DNA of 64,000 bases from Candidatus Rhodobacter oscarellae (GCF_001078595.1 NZ_LFTY01000002.1:3296862-3360861), one strand, 5' to 3'; counted from the stretch's first letter, positions 9,958-19,088 are shown. Numbers and translations: made by a program. The notes: a model not told the origin generated them from the sequence alone.

Positions 9958-9983
9958 AGGCCAATTATGATCCAAATTGGCCT
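9958..9983 (-). promoter_or_regulatory. Inverted repeat between formyltransferase and fhs
   Basis: AGGCCAATT (9958-9966) and AATTGGCCT (9975-9983) form a perfect 9-bp stem with an 8-base loop, starting right at the formyltransferase stop codon and ending 15 bases before the fhs start. There is no T-run, so it is more likely an mRNA processing or stabilising element than a terminator. Confidence 0.45.
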
Positions 9984-10895
9984 CTAGGTTCCAATTATAT
10001 GGCCCACTTCCAGGCCAATATCACTCGCCCAATCAACCGCAGAGGTCTTCCCTCCGCCGGCTGGACGCACGCGTTTGATACAGATTCGCCCACCGATCAA
10101 TTGGACCCAAACGCCATCATTTGTTATTTCCACGACCTTTGAGGACACACCGTCGCCGGGGCCTCGCACGCAGTCATAGATTTGCACTTCGTCGCCGTTG
10201 ATGGTCGTCCAGGCGCCGGGCGCGGGGTTGGTGCCGCGGATCAGGTTGTAGGCCTGCCCCACGGGCTTGTTCCAGTCGATCTTGGCGTGCTTTTTGGTAC
10301 AGCGGCGCTCGTAGGTCGCCTGGCTCTCGTCGGGCACGATATGCGGCGGGTTGTCGGCTCGAAAGAGGTTCACCACGTCCAGCACGCTGGCGACGGCCGC
10401 GGGGTAGATCTTTTTGAAGTAAAGGTCGATCACGGTGTCATCGGGGCCGATGTCGCATTCCCACTGCAGCAGGCTGTCGCCTTCGTCCAAGCCGTCGCTA
10501 GGGTAGAACCAGGAAAAGCCCGACTTCGTGTCGCCCATGATGATCGGCCAGTTCACCGCCGACGGCCCGCGATACTTGGGCAAAAGCGACGGGTGGAAGC
10601 AGATCGAGCCCATCTTGGGCGTGTCCCGCGCCGCCTCGGGCACGAAGATGTTCACAAAGGCCATGACCATCAGGTCGGCATCATAGCTGGCCAGCTGGTC
10701 CACAACCGCCTGGTCCTTGAAATCCGCGGGCTGCTCGACGGGGATGCCCTGTTCCAGGGCGAACTCCTTGACCGGGTCGACGCGGTCGCCCTTGTCCGGC
10801 TCGCAGTAGACGGCGATGACGTCGTCGTCGCTGGCGATCAGTTTCTCTAGGCAGTCTTTGCCAAAGGCCTGCTGGCCCATCACGATCAGTCTCAT
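9984..10895 (-). CDS. Formyltransferase resembling the hydrolase domain of 10-formyl-THF dehydrogenase
   Basis: A 303-residue two-domain protein: an N-terminal formyl-transferase fold with [17 protein letters not shown] near residue 100 and the [10 protein letters not shown] motif carrying the catalytic Asp, then a C-terminal OB-fold (about 205-300) of the Fmt type. It matches the N-terminal hydrolase domain of eukaryotic ALDH1L1 better than Met-tRNA formyltransferase: the catalytic His and Asp are kept, while the Asn two residues before the His in Fmt is replaced (Cys here). The aldehyde dehydrogenase part of ALDH1L1 is absent. It overlaps frc by 4 bases (ATGA) and precedes fhs, so it probably moves a formyl group between THF and a C1 carrier such as formyl-CoA, or hydrolyses 10-formyl-THF. 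The exact reaction is not established. Confidence 0.8.
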   Translation of the reverse strand: MRLIVMGQQAFGKDCLEKLIASDDDVIAVYCEPDKGDRVDPVKEFALEQGIPVEQPADFKDQAVVDQLASYDADLMVMAFVNIFVPEAARDTPKMGSICFHPSLLPKYRGPSAVNWPIIMGDTKSGFSWFYPSDGLDEGDSLLQWECDIGPDDTVIDLYFKKIYPAAVASVLDVVNLFRADNPPHIVPDESQATYERRCTKKHAKIDWNKPVGQAYNLIRGTNPAPGAWTTINGDEVQIYDCVRGPGDGVSSKVVEITNDGVWVQLIGGRICIKRVRPAGGGKTSAVDWASDIGLEVGHIIGT

Positions 10896-12166
10896 TCGGC
10901 GGCTTCCTTGCGAACGTCTCCAACCGCGCCGCTCTCGATCACCGCCGCCAGCGCCTCGCCCTCATAGCCCAAGACCTGCGTCAGGACCTCCTCGGTATGC
11001 TCGCCCAGAAGCGGCGAGCGCACGACCTCGACGGGCGAGTCCGACAGCTTGACCGGGCAGCCCACGGTCACATAGGTCCCGCGCTCGGGGTGCTCGACAT
11101 CAACGATGGTGCCGGTCTTGCGCAGGCCCTCATCCTCCATCAGCTCTTTCATGCTTAGGATCGGCCCGACGGGGATGTTCAGCGGGTTGCAGATGTCCAT
11201 CACCTCGAATTTGGTCTTGGTCATGGTCCATTGCTCGACGGCGTCGAAGATCTCGTTGAGCTTGTCCAGCCGCTCGGGCGGGGTGGCGTAGCCGGGCGCG
11301 TCCTTCCACTCGGGCTTGCCGATCACGTCGCAGACATTGCCCCACACGGCGGCCTGGGTGATGAAGTAGGTATAGGCGTCCGGGTCGGTCTCCCAGCCCT
11401 TGCATTTCAGGATGCGGCCGGGCTGGCCGCCGCCGCTGTCATTGCCCGCCCGCGGGGTGGCCTCGCCAAAGGGCACGCCCTCGCCGAACTGGCTGTATTC
11501 CTTCAGGGGGCCCGCCGCCAGGCGCTGCTGATCGCGAAGCTTCACGCGGCTGAGGTTCAGCACCCCGTCCTGCATCGCGGCGCTGACCTTCTGGCCCTTG
11601 CCGGTCTGGGTGCGGTGGTAGAGCGCGGTGACGATGCCCAGGCACAGGTGCAGCCCGGTGCCGCTGTCGCCGATCTGCGCGCCGGTCACCAGGGGCGGCC
11701 CATCGCGGAATCCGGTGGTCGAGGCCGACCCGCCGGCGCATTGCGCCACGTTCTCGTAGACCTTGCAGTCCTCGTACTTGCCCGGCCCGAAGCCCTTGAT
11801 CGAGGCCAGGATCATCGCCGGGTTGATCTCTTGGATGCGCTCCCAGGTGAACCCCATCCGGTCGAGCGCGCCCGGGGCGAAGTTTTCGACCATCACGTCG
11901 CAGGTCTCGATCAGGCGCGTCAGCACCTGCTTGCCGGTCTCGTTCTTCGAGTTCAGCTCGATCGAGCGCTTATTGTGGTTCAGCATGGTGAAGTAGAGGC
12001 TGTCCGCCCCCGGCACGTCAATAAGCTGCTTGCGGGTGGCGTCGCCGACGCCCGGGCGCTCCACCTTGATGACGTCCGCACCGAACCAGGCCAGAAGCTG
12101 GGTGCAGGTCGGGCCGGATTGCACATGGGTAAAGTCCAGGACTTTGACGCCTTCCAGGGCTTTCAT
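10892..12166 (-). CDS. frc: Formyl-CoA:oxalate CoA-transferase
   Basis: Class III CoA-transferase that passes CoA from formyl-CoA to oxalate, giving oxalyl-CoA and formate. The 424-residue protein shows the family N-terminus ([36 protein letters not shown]) and the catalytic Asp in [11 protein letters not shown], plus the glycine-rich loop region [13 protein letters not shown] 12166 has AAGGAG 9 bases upstream and is preferred over an ATG 33 bases earlier. It sits between oxc and the formyltransferase, the expected place for Frc rather than another CaiB family member, which supports the substrate call. Confidence 0.93.
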   Translation of the reverse strand: MKALEGVKVLDFTHVQSGPTCTQLLAWFGADVIKVERPGVGDATRKQLIDVPGADSLYFTMLNHNKRSIELNSKNETGKQVLTRLIETCDVMVENFAPGALDRMGFTWERIQEINPAMILASIKGFGPGKYEDCKVYENVAQCAGGSASTTGFRDGPPLVTGAQIGDSGTGLHLCLGIVTALYHRTQTGKGQKVSAAMQDGVLNLSRVKLRDQQRLAAGPLKEYSQFGEGVPFGEATPRAGNDSGGGQPGRILKCKGWETDPDAYTYFITQAAVWGNVCDVIGKPEWKDAPGYATPPERLDKLNEIFDAVEQWTMTKTKFEVMDICNPLNIPVGPILSMKELMEDEGLRKTGTIVDVEHPERGTYVTVGCPVKLSDSPVEVVRSPLLGEHTEEVLTQVLGYEGEALAAVIESGAVGDVRKEAAE

Positions 12167-12208
12167 ATTGGGTGTCTCCTTGTCGGGAGATGCGCGCAAG
12201 CACGCACC

Positions 12209-13924
12209 TTACGTCTTCTTCACAACGGATTGCGGGTTCAGGTTGCCGATGCGGCCGGATTCTGTGCCGGCCTCGGGGTCGATGATCGCGTTGATCAGGG
12301 TGGGCTTGCCGCTGGCGATGGCCTCGCGCACGGCGCGCTCCAGGTCGTCGGGGCTGCGCGCCACAACGCCCTCGCCGCCGAAGGCCTGCATCATCATCTC
12401 GTACTTGCCCTCGGGCACAAAGACCGTGGGCGCGGGGTCCCGACCCGTCGGGTCGATATCCGTGCCGCGATAGATGCCCGAGTTGTTAAAGATCACCACG
12501 CAGACCGGCAGCTTGTAGCGGCAGATGGTCTCGACCTCCATGCCGCTGAACCCAAAGGCGCTGTCGCCCTCGACGCAGACCACGGGCTGCTGGGTCTCCA
12601 CGGCGGCGGCAATTGCCGTGCCCATGCCGATGCCCATCACGCCCCAGGTGCCCACATCCAGCCGCTTGCGGGGCTTGGACATGTCGATGATCGAGCGCGC
12701 GAAGTCCAGCGTGTTGGCGCCCTCGTTCACCAGGATGGCGTCGGGGTGGTCGGCAAAGACCTTCTTTAGTCGCCCCAGCGCGCCGTGGTAGTCCATCGGC
12801 ACCGCGTTCGAGCCCAGCTTGGCCCCCATCCGCTCGACATTCGTGGCGACCTTGGCGTTGATCGCATCGGTCCATTCCGCGGGCGGCTTCGCCCAGTCGC
12901 CCATGCCAGCGGTCATCATGCTCAGCACGCTCTCGATGTCGCCCACCAGGGGCGCGTCGATGGGCTGGTTGCTGTCCATCTCGGTCGGCGAGATGTCGAT
13001 ATGGATGAATTTCTTGCTGTAGCGCTCGCCCCATTGCTTGCCCTGGCCGTGGCCGAGCAGCCAGTTCAGCCGCGCGCCAACCAGCATCACGCAGTCGCTC
13101 TCCTTCAGAACCAGAGACCGCGCCGCGCCCGCGTATTGCGGGTGGTCGTCGGGCAGCAGGCCCTTGGCCATGGACATGGCGATGTAGGGCGCGCCGGATT
13201 TCTCGACGAAGTCGCGCACCAGGGCGTCGCATTGCGCATAGGCCGCGCCCTTGCCGAGGATGATCAGCGGCTTCTTGGCGGATTTCAATGTGTCCAGCGC
13301 CCGGTCCACCGCCTGCTGGCTGGGGAACTGCGCGGGGGCGGGGTCCACGACCTTGATCAGGGACTTCTGGCCCTGCAGCGCCTCCATGGTCTGGCCCAGC
13401 AGCGCGCCGGGCACGTCCAGGTAAACCCCGCCGGGGCGGCCGGAGACCGCCGCGCGGATCGCGCGGGCCACGGCCACGCCGATATCCTCGGCATGCAGCA
13501 CGCGGTAGGCCGCCTTGCAGAGCGGCTTGGCGATGGCAAGCTGGTCCATCTCCTCATAGTCGCCCTTCTGCAGGTCCACGATCTCGCGTTCGGACGAGCC
13601 CGAGATCAGGATCATCGGCCAGCAATTCGTCGTGGCGTGGCTCAGGGACACAAGCCCGTTCAGGAACCCCGGCGCCGAGACCGTCAGGCAGACGCCGGGC
13701 GTCTTGGTCAGGTAGCCGGCGATGGCGGCGGCGTTGCCCGCGTTGCTCTCATGCCGGAACGAGATCACGCGCATGCCCTCTTCCTGCATCATCCGGCCCA
13801 GATCGGTCACCGGGATGCCGGGCACGTGATAGATGTTCTCGATTCCGTTCAGCTTGAGCGCGTCGATGATCAGGTGGAATCCGTCCGTCAACTCTACATC
13901 GGTTTCGATGGCTCCGTCCGCCAT
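12209..13924 (-). CDS. oxc: Oxalyl-CoA decarboxylase
   Basis: Thiamine-diphosphate enzyme that decarboxylates oxalyl-CoA to formyl-CoA. The 571-residue protein has the three-domain layout of the pyruvate oxidase family: the N-terminal PYR domain with GFHLIIDALKLNGIENIYHV and the catalytic-Glu region, a central domain, and the C-terminal ThDP motif GDSAFGFSGMEVETICRYKL followed by NNSGIYRGTD. The latter stretch matches oxalyl-CoA decarboxylases specifically, and the adjacent frc confirms it. First enzyme gene of the operon, 20 bases after the GntR regulator gene on the same strand. Confidence 0.96.
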   Translation of the reverse strand: MADGAIETDVELTDGFHLIIDALKLNGIENIYHVPGIPVTDLGRMMQEEGMRVISFRHESNAGNAAAIAGYLTKTPGVCLTVSAPGFLNGLVSLSHATTNCWPMILISGSSEREIVDLQKGDYEEMDQLAIAKPLCKAAYRVLHAEDIGVAVARAIRAAVSGRPGGVYLDVPGALLGQTMEALQGQKSLIKVVDPAPAQFPSQQAVDRALDTLKSAKKPLIILGKGAAYAQCDALVRDFVEKSGAPYIAMSMAKGLLPDDHPQYAGAARSLVLKESDCVMLVGARLNWLLGHGQGKQWGERYSKKFIHIDISPTEMDSNQPIDAPLVGDIESVLSMMTAGMGDWAKPPAEWTDAINAKVATNVERMGAKLGSNAVPMDYHGALGRLKKVFADHPDAILVNEGANTLDFARSIIDMSKPRKRLDVGTWGVMGIGMGTAIAAAVETQQPVVCVEGDSAFGFSGMEVETICRYKLPVCVVIFNNSGIYRGTDIDPTGRDPAPTVFVPEGKYEMMMQAFGGEGVVARSPDDLERAVREAIASGKPTLINAIIDPEAGTESGRIGNLNPQSVVKKT

Positions 13925-13944
13925 ATGTGTCTCTCCTTGGCCGC

Positions 13945-14640
13945 CTAGCTGGCAGCGTTTAAGCGTAGTTCGAATCTGGTCCAGGTGCGGCGCACATGCT
14001 CGTGCAGCCGCATTGTGTGTTGGCGCACCAGGTCGCAGGCGCGGTCGGCGTCGCGCGCCTCGAGCGCCTCGATAATGCCCAGGTGGTCCACGACCGAGCG
14101 GCTGGCGCGGTCGCTTTCCTCCATGGCGCGGCGGCGCACGGCATGCATATGCACGAACAGCCCGTCGGCCATCTCGGCCAGTAGGGCGCAGCCCGACATC
14201 TCTAGGATCATCTGGTGAAAGCGGATATTGGCCTCGGAATACTCGGCCAGGTCGGCCTGCGCCGAGCTTTCGGAGTGTTTCAGCGCGTGTTTGCGCAGCG
14301 CGGCGATCTGTTTGTCGGCGGCGACGCCCGCGGCGAGCCGCGCGGCCATGCTCTCTAGCGCCGCCCAGGCGACGATCATCTCCAGGATCTCGCCCATGGT
14401 CTTGCGGACCACGAAAACGCCCTTGCGGGGGCGGATCTCTATAAAGCCGTCATTCTCCAGCCGGGTCAGCGCCTCGCGCAGCGGGGTGCGGGACACGCCA
14501 AGCTGCTCGGCCATCGAGCGCTCGTCCAGCCGCAGGTCCGCCATGTCCTCATAGATATTCATGCCGATGATCGCCGTGCGCAGGCGTTCGTACACGTGGT
14601 CCTTCAAGGTGATGGACGTCTCTATGGGTTGCAGCTGCAT
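13945..14640 (-). CDS. GntR/FadR-type transcriptional regulator of the oxalate operon
   Basis: 231 residues: an N-terminal winged helix (about 10-75) with the GntR signature LDERSMAEQLGVSRTPLREALTRLE, then an all-helical FCD ligand-binding domain (about 90-215) with the metal-type Asp and His residues expected in that family (for example the SEANIRFHQMIL helix). It is the promoter-proximal gene ahead of oxc, so it most likely controls the oxalate genes and itself. A palindrome TGGTATACCA lies about 24 bases upstream of its start. The effector is likely an intermediate of the pathway, which is inference. Confidence 0.88.
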   Translation of the reverse strand: MQLQPIETSITLKDHVYERLRTAIIGMNIYEDMADLRLDERSMAEQLGVSRTPLREALTRLENDGFIEIRPRKGVFVVRKTMGEILEMIVAWAALESMAARLAAGVAADKQIAALRKHALKHSESSAQADLAEYSEANIRFHQMILEMSGCALLAEMADGLFVHMHAVRRRAMEESDRASRSVVDHLGIIEALEARDADRACDLVRQHTMRLHEHVRRTWTRFELRLNAAS

Positions 14641-14663
14641 GGATGCCGATTCGCTGTGGTCCT

Positions 14664-14673
14664 TGGTATACCA
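14664..14673. promoter_or_regulatory. Candidate GntR operator upstream of the oxalate operon
   Basis: Perfect 10-bp palindrome TGGTATACCA, followed by a partial half-site in GCATGCATACC (14678-14688). It is located between the GntR gene start (14640) and the end of the histidine kinase gene (14741), the only upstream region of the oxalate operon. FCD-type GntR proteins bind short dyads of this kind. Confidence 0.5.
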
Positions 14674-14740
14674 TAGGCATGCATACCGGATGCCGCAACA
14701 GGTCTTCGCATTCCGCTTACAACAATGTGATCAATACGTT

Positions 14741-16714
14741 CTAGGACGCCTCGCTGACCGCGGCGCCGACATCCGGCAGCGTGATCGTGAAACACGCACC
14801 GCCCTCGACGTTGCGCGCCGATATCCGGCCCGACATGTCGCGTATCGTGCCAAAGCTGATCGACAGGCCCAGCCCGGTGCCCTTGCCGGGCTCCTTGGTG
14901 GTAAAGAACGGCTCGAACAGCTTATCCAGCACGGTCTCGGGGATGCCGCCGCCGCTGTCATAGACATGCACCGCATGCCCATCGGGCCCGTCAAAATCCG
15001 CCTCAAATCGGATCTCACCGGGGCCGCCGTCGCCATGCTCCTCGATCGCGTCGCGCGCGTTGCTGACCAGGTTCAGCAGTACCTGCTCAAAGATCACGCG
15101 TTCACCCATCACATAGGCGGGCGTCTCGGGCACCGCGACCTTGAGCGAGATATCCAGCGTCTTCAGCTGCGTGCGGGCCAGCGTTGCGGTTTCCAGCAGC
15201 GCCTCGCGCAGGTCGAACGGCTCCATCACGCCCACCGCCTTGCGGCCAAAGACGCGCATGTGGTTGATGATCTGCGAGGCGCGTTCGGTCTGCTCGCCCA
15301 TGCGCTGCAGCTTGCCCATCAGGTAATCGGGGTCGACGATCCCTTTCTGGATGCGCTTGACGCAGTTGGAAGAGGCCATGCGGATCACGCCCAGCGGCTG
15401 GTTCAGCTCATGGGCGATGCCGGTGGCCATCTCGCCCAGGGTGGCCATCTTCGAGGCCTGGATGAGCTGCTGTTCCGAGATGCGCAGCTCGGTGACGTCC
15501 TTGGCGGTCAGGACCACGCCGATCCCGTCGACATAGGTCTGCACGGTTAGCGTGACGCGGTCGGGCGCGCGGCGGATCTCCTCCGGCGCCATGTTCTCGC
15601 GCGCAAGCTGCGCCTCGATCCAGTCCTCGGGATCGCCGGACACGCCGGGGAAGGCGCCCAGGTGATAGCCCATGCGTAGGAATTCCTTCTGCGTGAAGCT
15701 ATGCGGCAGCTCGGCCAGGATATCGCGGTTAAAGCGCCGGAACGCGGCGTTCAGGAAGATCGCGTGGCCGGTCTCGTCAAAGACCACGACCTGCTCGGCA
15801 ATCTGGTCAAAGGCGGTGACAAGGCGCTTTTGCTCCTGCTGGGCCTCCTCGGTGGCGCGCATCGACTCCTGAAAGATCACCGTGGCGCGGGCCATGCTGC
15901 CGATCTCGTCATCGCGGTCGGTGTCGGGCACCGAGATCTCGTCCTCGCCGCGCGAGATCATCGTCATGCAGTTCACGATCACCTCCACGCGGGCCTTCTT
16001 CGCCAGCAGTTGATTGCGCTGCTCGGCCAGGGTGGCGCGGTCCTGCGCCAGCGAGTTCGCCATGTCGTTGAAGCATTGCGCGGTCTCGGCCAGCTCGTCG
16101 GTGCCGCGCACGCGGATCTTGCGATCTAGGTCGCCGGCGGCGAAGCCCCGCGCGCCCTCCCGCAGCCAATGCAGCTGATGCGTCAGATAGGACCCCAGCA
16201 CGTAGCCGAAGATCGCCACCAGGGACATCCCGATGAAGGCCACCGCAAGGTTCCAGGCCAGGGCCATCGCGATCTCGCGCTCGACCGAGGCCGTGGACAG
16301 ACCCATCTCGATACGGCCATAATCCAGCCCCTCGACGGTGATCGGCACGTCCAGGTCGATGCGGTGGTCGTTACGCGCGGTGTCAAAGCTGGCATCCGCC
16401 GCGAATTCTGCGGCAAGCGCCAAGGCATCGCCGCCTTCGGACAGAACCAGGCCGGTCGGGTTGCGCACCCGCAGATAGCTTAGCTCCTCCGTCGACAGGG
16501 CGGTCTCAATCGTGGCGTCCAGCGTGGCCAGGTCGGTGGCGATCACCGCGTCAGAGACCGCGTTGGCAAAGACCCGCGCCGTCGCCTCGGCCCGTTGATA
16601 GAGCTGATCCGCGGCCGAGCCGCCCAGGGCGAATTGGTTGATCCCGATCAGGATCCCCATCACCGTCAATTCGATGAGGGCGATCCCCAGGACCGTTTTT
16701 AGCCGGAAGGACAT
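14741..16714 (-). CDS. Membrane sensor histidine kinase (HAMP-PAS-HisKA-HATPase)
   Basis: 657 residues. First membrane helix about 7-28, periplasmic domain about 29-149, second helix about 150-177, HAMP domain about 178-230, a coiled linker with a second HAMP-like stretch (about 255-290), PAS domain about 300-410, HisKA with the phospho-acceptor His near 435 in TGIAHELNQPLG, then HATPase_c with N (LVSNARDAI), G1 (DSGGGIP), F (FEPFFTTK) and G2 (GTGLGLSI) boxes. I start at ATG 16714, overlapping the PhnD-like gene by 16 bases. It is transcribed with the binding protein and a receiver protein, so the periplasmic binding protein probably presents the signal to this kinase. No DNA-binding output domain is encoded nearby. 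Confidence 0.92.
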   Translation of the reverse strand: MSFRLKTVLGIALIELTVMGILIGINQFALGGSAADQLYQRAEATARVFANAVSDAVIATDLATLDATIETALSTEELSYLRVRNPTGLVLSEGGDALALAAEFAADASFDTARNDHRIDLDVPITVEGLDYGRIEMGLSTASVEREIAMALAWNLAVAFIGMSLVAIFGYVLGSYLTHQLHWLREGARGFAAGDLDRKIRVRGTDELAETAQCFNDMANSLAQDRATLAEQRNQLLAKKARVEVIVNCMTMISRGEDEISVPDTDRDDEIGSMARATVIFQESMRATEEAQQEQKRLVTAFDQIAEQVVVFDETGHAIFLNAAFRRFNRDILAELPHSFTQKEFLRMGYHLGAFPGVSGDPEDWIEAQLARENMAPEEIRRAPDRVTLTVQTYVDGIGVVLTAKDVTELRISEQQLIQASKMATLGEMATGIAHELNQPLGVIRMASSNCVKRIQKGIVDPDYLMGKLQRMGEQTERASQIINHMRVFGRKAVGVMEPFDLREALLETATLARTQLKTLDISLKVAVPETPAYVMGERVIFEQVLLNLVSNARDAIEEHGDGGPGEIRFEADFDGPDGHAVHVYDSGGGIPETVLDKLFEPFFTTKEPGKGTGLGLSISFGTIRDMSGRISARNVEGGACFTITLPDVGAAVSEAS

Positions 16715-17562
16715 GCGGCACCGCCTCCAGTCGCGATGCCGGTATCGGCCCGGGCCATGCCCAGCCCGCGCACATCGTCCCAATCGCTGTCGCCAGAGAG
16801 GGTGAACCCGTTCATCCCGATCCCGTCGACCAGCGCCGGCTGATCGGCGGCGATGTCCAGAAAGGCCTGCCGCACGGCATCGGCGAGCGCCTCGGGCAAT
16901 TCGCGGGACGCGGCGAAGGCGTGCGGGGTATAGGCCTCTGTCTCATGCATGATGCGCAGCTGCGCCCGGATCGCCGGATCGACGGCATTGAAGGTGCGCG
17001 TGACCCCGCCGCCTGCGGCCATCAGCCCGGCGGCAACCGCGCGGTACACGCTGTCATGGGACTTCACATAGTTGGGGGTGAAGGCGATCCCGCGCTCGGA
17101 CAGGGTCGAGCGCGTCAGGATGCTGGCCCCGAACGCCCCGGGCGAGGGAAAGGCCACCTGCGTGCCATCAAGATCGCCAAGCGCCTGCACCGGACCCTCG
17201 GCGCGCGCCACGATCACGCCCTTCAGCCGTTTCTGCGATTGCCGGGCGAAGGCGCGATAGCCGCTCTCTTCCGAGAAGATCGCGTAATGCATGGGGTTCA
17301 TATAGGCGATGTCATAGGCGCCCTCGGCCAGGCAGGCCTCGAATGTGGGGATGTCCTTGGTGGTCTTGAACTGTACGGTCACGCCGGTGCGGGCGCTGAG
17401 TTCGGACAGGAAGGGCCCCCACATCTTGGCCAGGCGGCTGGCGGATTGCTGCGGCACGATGCCGAAGGTCAGGGTCGTGCCGCCCGATTGCGCATGCGCG
17501 GTGGTGGTGCCCGCAATCGCGAGGGCCATCGCCGCAACGGTTTGAGCCAGGCGCCGCATCAT
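16699..17562 (-). CDS. PhnD-like periplasmic binding protein linked to a two-component system
   Basis: A 287-residue exported protein of the phosphate/phosphonate-binding (PhnD/PF12974) type. It has a signal peptide (RRLAQTVAAMALAIAGTTTA, cleaved after HAQ) and the family landmarks LTFGIVPQQSASRLAKMWGP, IAYMNPMHYAIF and DLDGTQVAFPSPGAFGAS. The ATG overlaps the stop of the preceding receiver gene as ATGA, and its 3' end overlaps the kinase start. There are no transporter permease or ATPase genes in the cluster, so it is more likely a sensor accessory protein than a transport subunit. The ligand is unknown; PhnD-fold proteins bind many oxyanions and small acids. Confidence 0.85.
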   Translation of the reverse strand: MMRRLAQTVAAMALAIAGTTTAHAQSGGTTLTFGIVPQQSASRLAKMWGPFLSELSARTGVTVQFKTTKDIPTFEACLAEGAYDIAYMNPMHYAIFSEESGYRAFARQSQKRLKGVIVARAEGPVQALGDLDGTQVAFPSPGAFGASILTRSTLSERGIAFTPNYVKSHDSVYRAVAAGLMAAGGGVTRTFNAVDPAIRAQLRIMHETEAYTPHAFAASRELPEALADAVRQAFLDIAADQPALVDGIGMNGFTLSGDSDWDDVRGLGMARADTGIATGGGAACPSG

Positions 17563-18086
17563 GCCGCTCCCTCCGGCTTTTGGCCGTTCGGCGCGGGGTC
17601 CTGCTTGATCGCGGCCATTGCGGCCTTTTGCGCCTTCTCGATCATGAAGCTGGCAAGCTCGGCATTGCCGCGCTCCTCGCCGCCGCTGGCCTCGGCCTGT
17701 TTGATCGCCCTCACCAGGTCCTCGGCCACCAGCGGTTTGGACAGGAAGTCCACCGCGCCGATCTGGATCGAGGATTGCAGCGCGCTGGGGTCGCCGCTGA
17801 GCACAACGAAGGACAGGCCGCGATCCGCGAACCGAGCCTGCGCGCGCGACACCAGCTGCAGCCCGTTCGACGTCTCTCCGGCCTGGTCGACGAAATGCAC
17901 GTCGGTGACGACGACCTTGATGGCGGGGTTGGCCGCGATGAGTTCCAGCGCCTTGTCGACATCCGGGGCGGTCAGGCATTTCCAGCCTTCCAGGTCGACG
18001 ATGTCCGCAAGCTCCTCAAGCGCGTCGGTGTCATCATCGGCGAGCAGGACGGTGAGGTCGGGTGTTCGGAATGTTTCGGGGGCCAT
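17559..18086 (-). CDS. Receiver-domain protein, first gene of the PhnD-kinase operon
   Basis: A 175-residue response regulator with only a receiver domain (about 10-135): acidic pocket LLADDD, phospho-acceptor Asp in VVVTDVHF, Ser in VVLSGD and Lys in DFLSKPLVAEDL. The remaining C-terminal 40 residues are Ala/Lys-rich and lack a recognisable output domain. It overlaps the PhnD-like gene by 4 bases, so it is translationally coupled with the binding protein and kinase. It probably works as a phosphoryl carrier or a protein-protein output module. Confidence 0.88.
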   Translation of the reverse strand: MAPETFRTPDLTVLLADDDTDALEELADIVDLEGWKCLTAPDVDKALELIAANPAIKVVVTDVHFVDQAGETSNGLQLVSRAQARFADRGLSFVVLSGDPSALQSSIQIGAVDFLSKPLVAEDLVRAIKQAEASGGEERGNAELASFMIEKAQKAAMAAIKQDPAPNGQKPEGAA

Positions 18087-18230
18087 TACTCGTTCTCCAT
18101 TTAACTCGTTACTGCTGGGGCCGCGATATGCGGGGCGAATTCGACCTAAGGTGGACCGTTTGGCCGCGGTTGAGCGCGTTGGGCTGGCGCGCCGCGCGGC
18201 AGGTTGTGAAAAATTTTAGGTAAACTCGCG

Positions 18231-18584
18231 CTAGATTCTTGCGTTGATCGCCTCGATTAATTCATCCGTATCAACGGGTTTGGCGAAACAGGCGGCGGCG
18301 CCATGGGCCATCGCCTCTTCTCGGGAAGACTCCGCGCCGTGCCCGCTAACCACGATTACAATTCCCTGGTAGGCGCGGTTCTTGAGTTCACGGATCAGCT
18401 CCAATCCCCCCATTTTGGGCATCTTTAGGTCGGTCACGACGACATCGAAGCTGGATTTCGCGCTTTCCTCCAGCGCGTGCGGCACGTCGCAGGCGGTGGT
18501 GACGTCGAAATCCTCAAGCTCTAGGGATTCCTGTAACTCCTCGCGCAGAAAGGGTTCGTCGTCGACAACAAGAACACGGGCCAT
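18231..18584 (-). CDS. Single-domain response regulator (CheY-like receiver)
   Basis: 117 residues, all one receiver domain: ARVLVVDDEPF (acidic pocket), VVVTDLKMPKMGG (phospho-acceptor Asp about residue 52), IVVSGHG (conserved Ser) and CFAKPVDTDEL (conserved Lys). It lies 144 bases upstream of the 175-residue receiver gene, on the same strand, and may belong to the same phosphorelay. A Lys-Pro switch and an intact Asp suggest that it is phosphorylated normally. No output domain, so its target is unknown. Confidence 0.9.
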   Translation of the reverse strand: MARVLVVDDEPFLREELQESLELEDFDVTTACDVPHALEESAKSSFDVVVTDLKMPKMGGLELIRELKNRAYQGIVIVVSGHGAESSREEAMAHGAAACFAKPVDTDELIEAINARI

Positions 18585-18704
18585 GGTACCTCCGGGTGTT
18601 GGCTGGATTTTGCACCACCCATCTTAAGGACAAGCTAACCGGGGACGATTGCGTTCTGCGGGCGAGGCTTGACATCGCGGGGCGGAATCCGCACCCAAAC
18701 GCCC

Positions 18705-19088
18705 ATGCCGCATTTTCATATCGAGTATTCCGCGAACCTAGAGGACGCCGATATCGGCGGGCTCTGCGAGGCGGTCCGCGCCGCCGCTGTCCAGGTCGAG
18801 GCCTTCCCCATGCCGGGCGTGCGCGTGCGCGCCACGCGGGTGGACCATTATGCGATCGCGGATGGCGACCCCAAGCATGGCTTCGTGGACATCTCGATCC
18901 GGCTGCGGGGCGGCCGCCCCGACGAGGTCAAGGCGGCGGCGACGCAGGCCATCTTTGAGGCCGCGCGGGTGTTTCTGGCGCCGGTCATGGCCGAGCGTTC
19001 CATCGCGCTGTCGCTGGAGATGCGGGACATCGACCCCGCGCTTTCACCGAAGGCGGGAACGGTCAGAGAGCACCTTTCCCAGGGGTAG
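18705..19088 (+). CDS. 5-carboxymethyl-2-hydroxymuconate isomerase-type tautomerase
   Basis: 127 residues starting MPHFHIEYSANLED. After removal of Met the Pro becomes residue 1, the catalytic base of the tautomerase superfamily. The rest (RATRVDHYAIADGDPKHGFVD, ISIRLRGGRP) matches CHMI (HpcD/HpaF), the isomerase of homoprotocatechuate degradation. No other genes of that pathway are nearby, so a role on another keto-enol substrate is possible. ATG 18705 was chosen to keep Pro at position 2; an upstream in-frame start would abolish the catalytic terminus. It is divergent from the receiver gene. Confidence 0.85.
   Translation: MPHFHIEYSANLEDADIGGLCEAVRAAAVQVEAFPMPGVRVRATRVDHYAIADGDPKHGFVDISIRLRGGRPDEVKAAATQAIFEAARVFLAPVMAERSIALSLEMRDIDPALSPKAGTVREHLSQG

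Noticed and set aside
8311-9987. Plus-strand open frame (558 residues) opposite fhs
   Set aside because: Antisense to fhs, composition typical of a mirror frame (His, Val, Ala, Gly, Arg), no motif.
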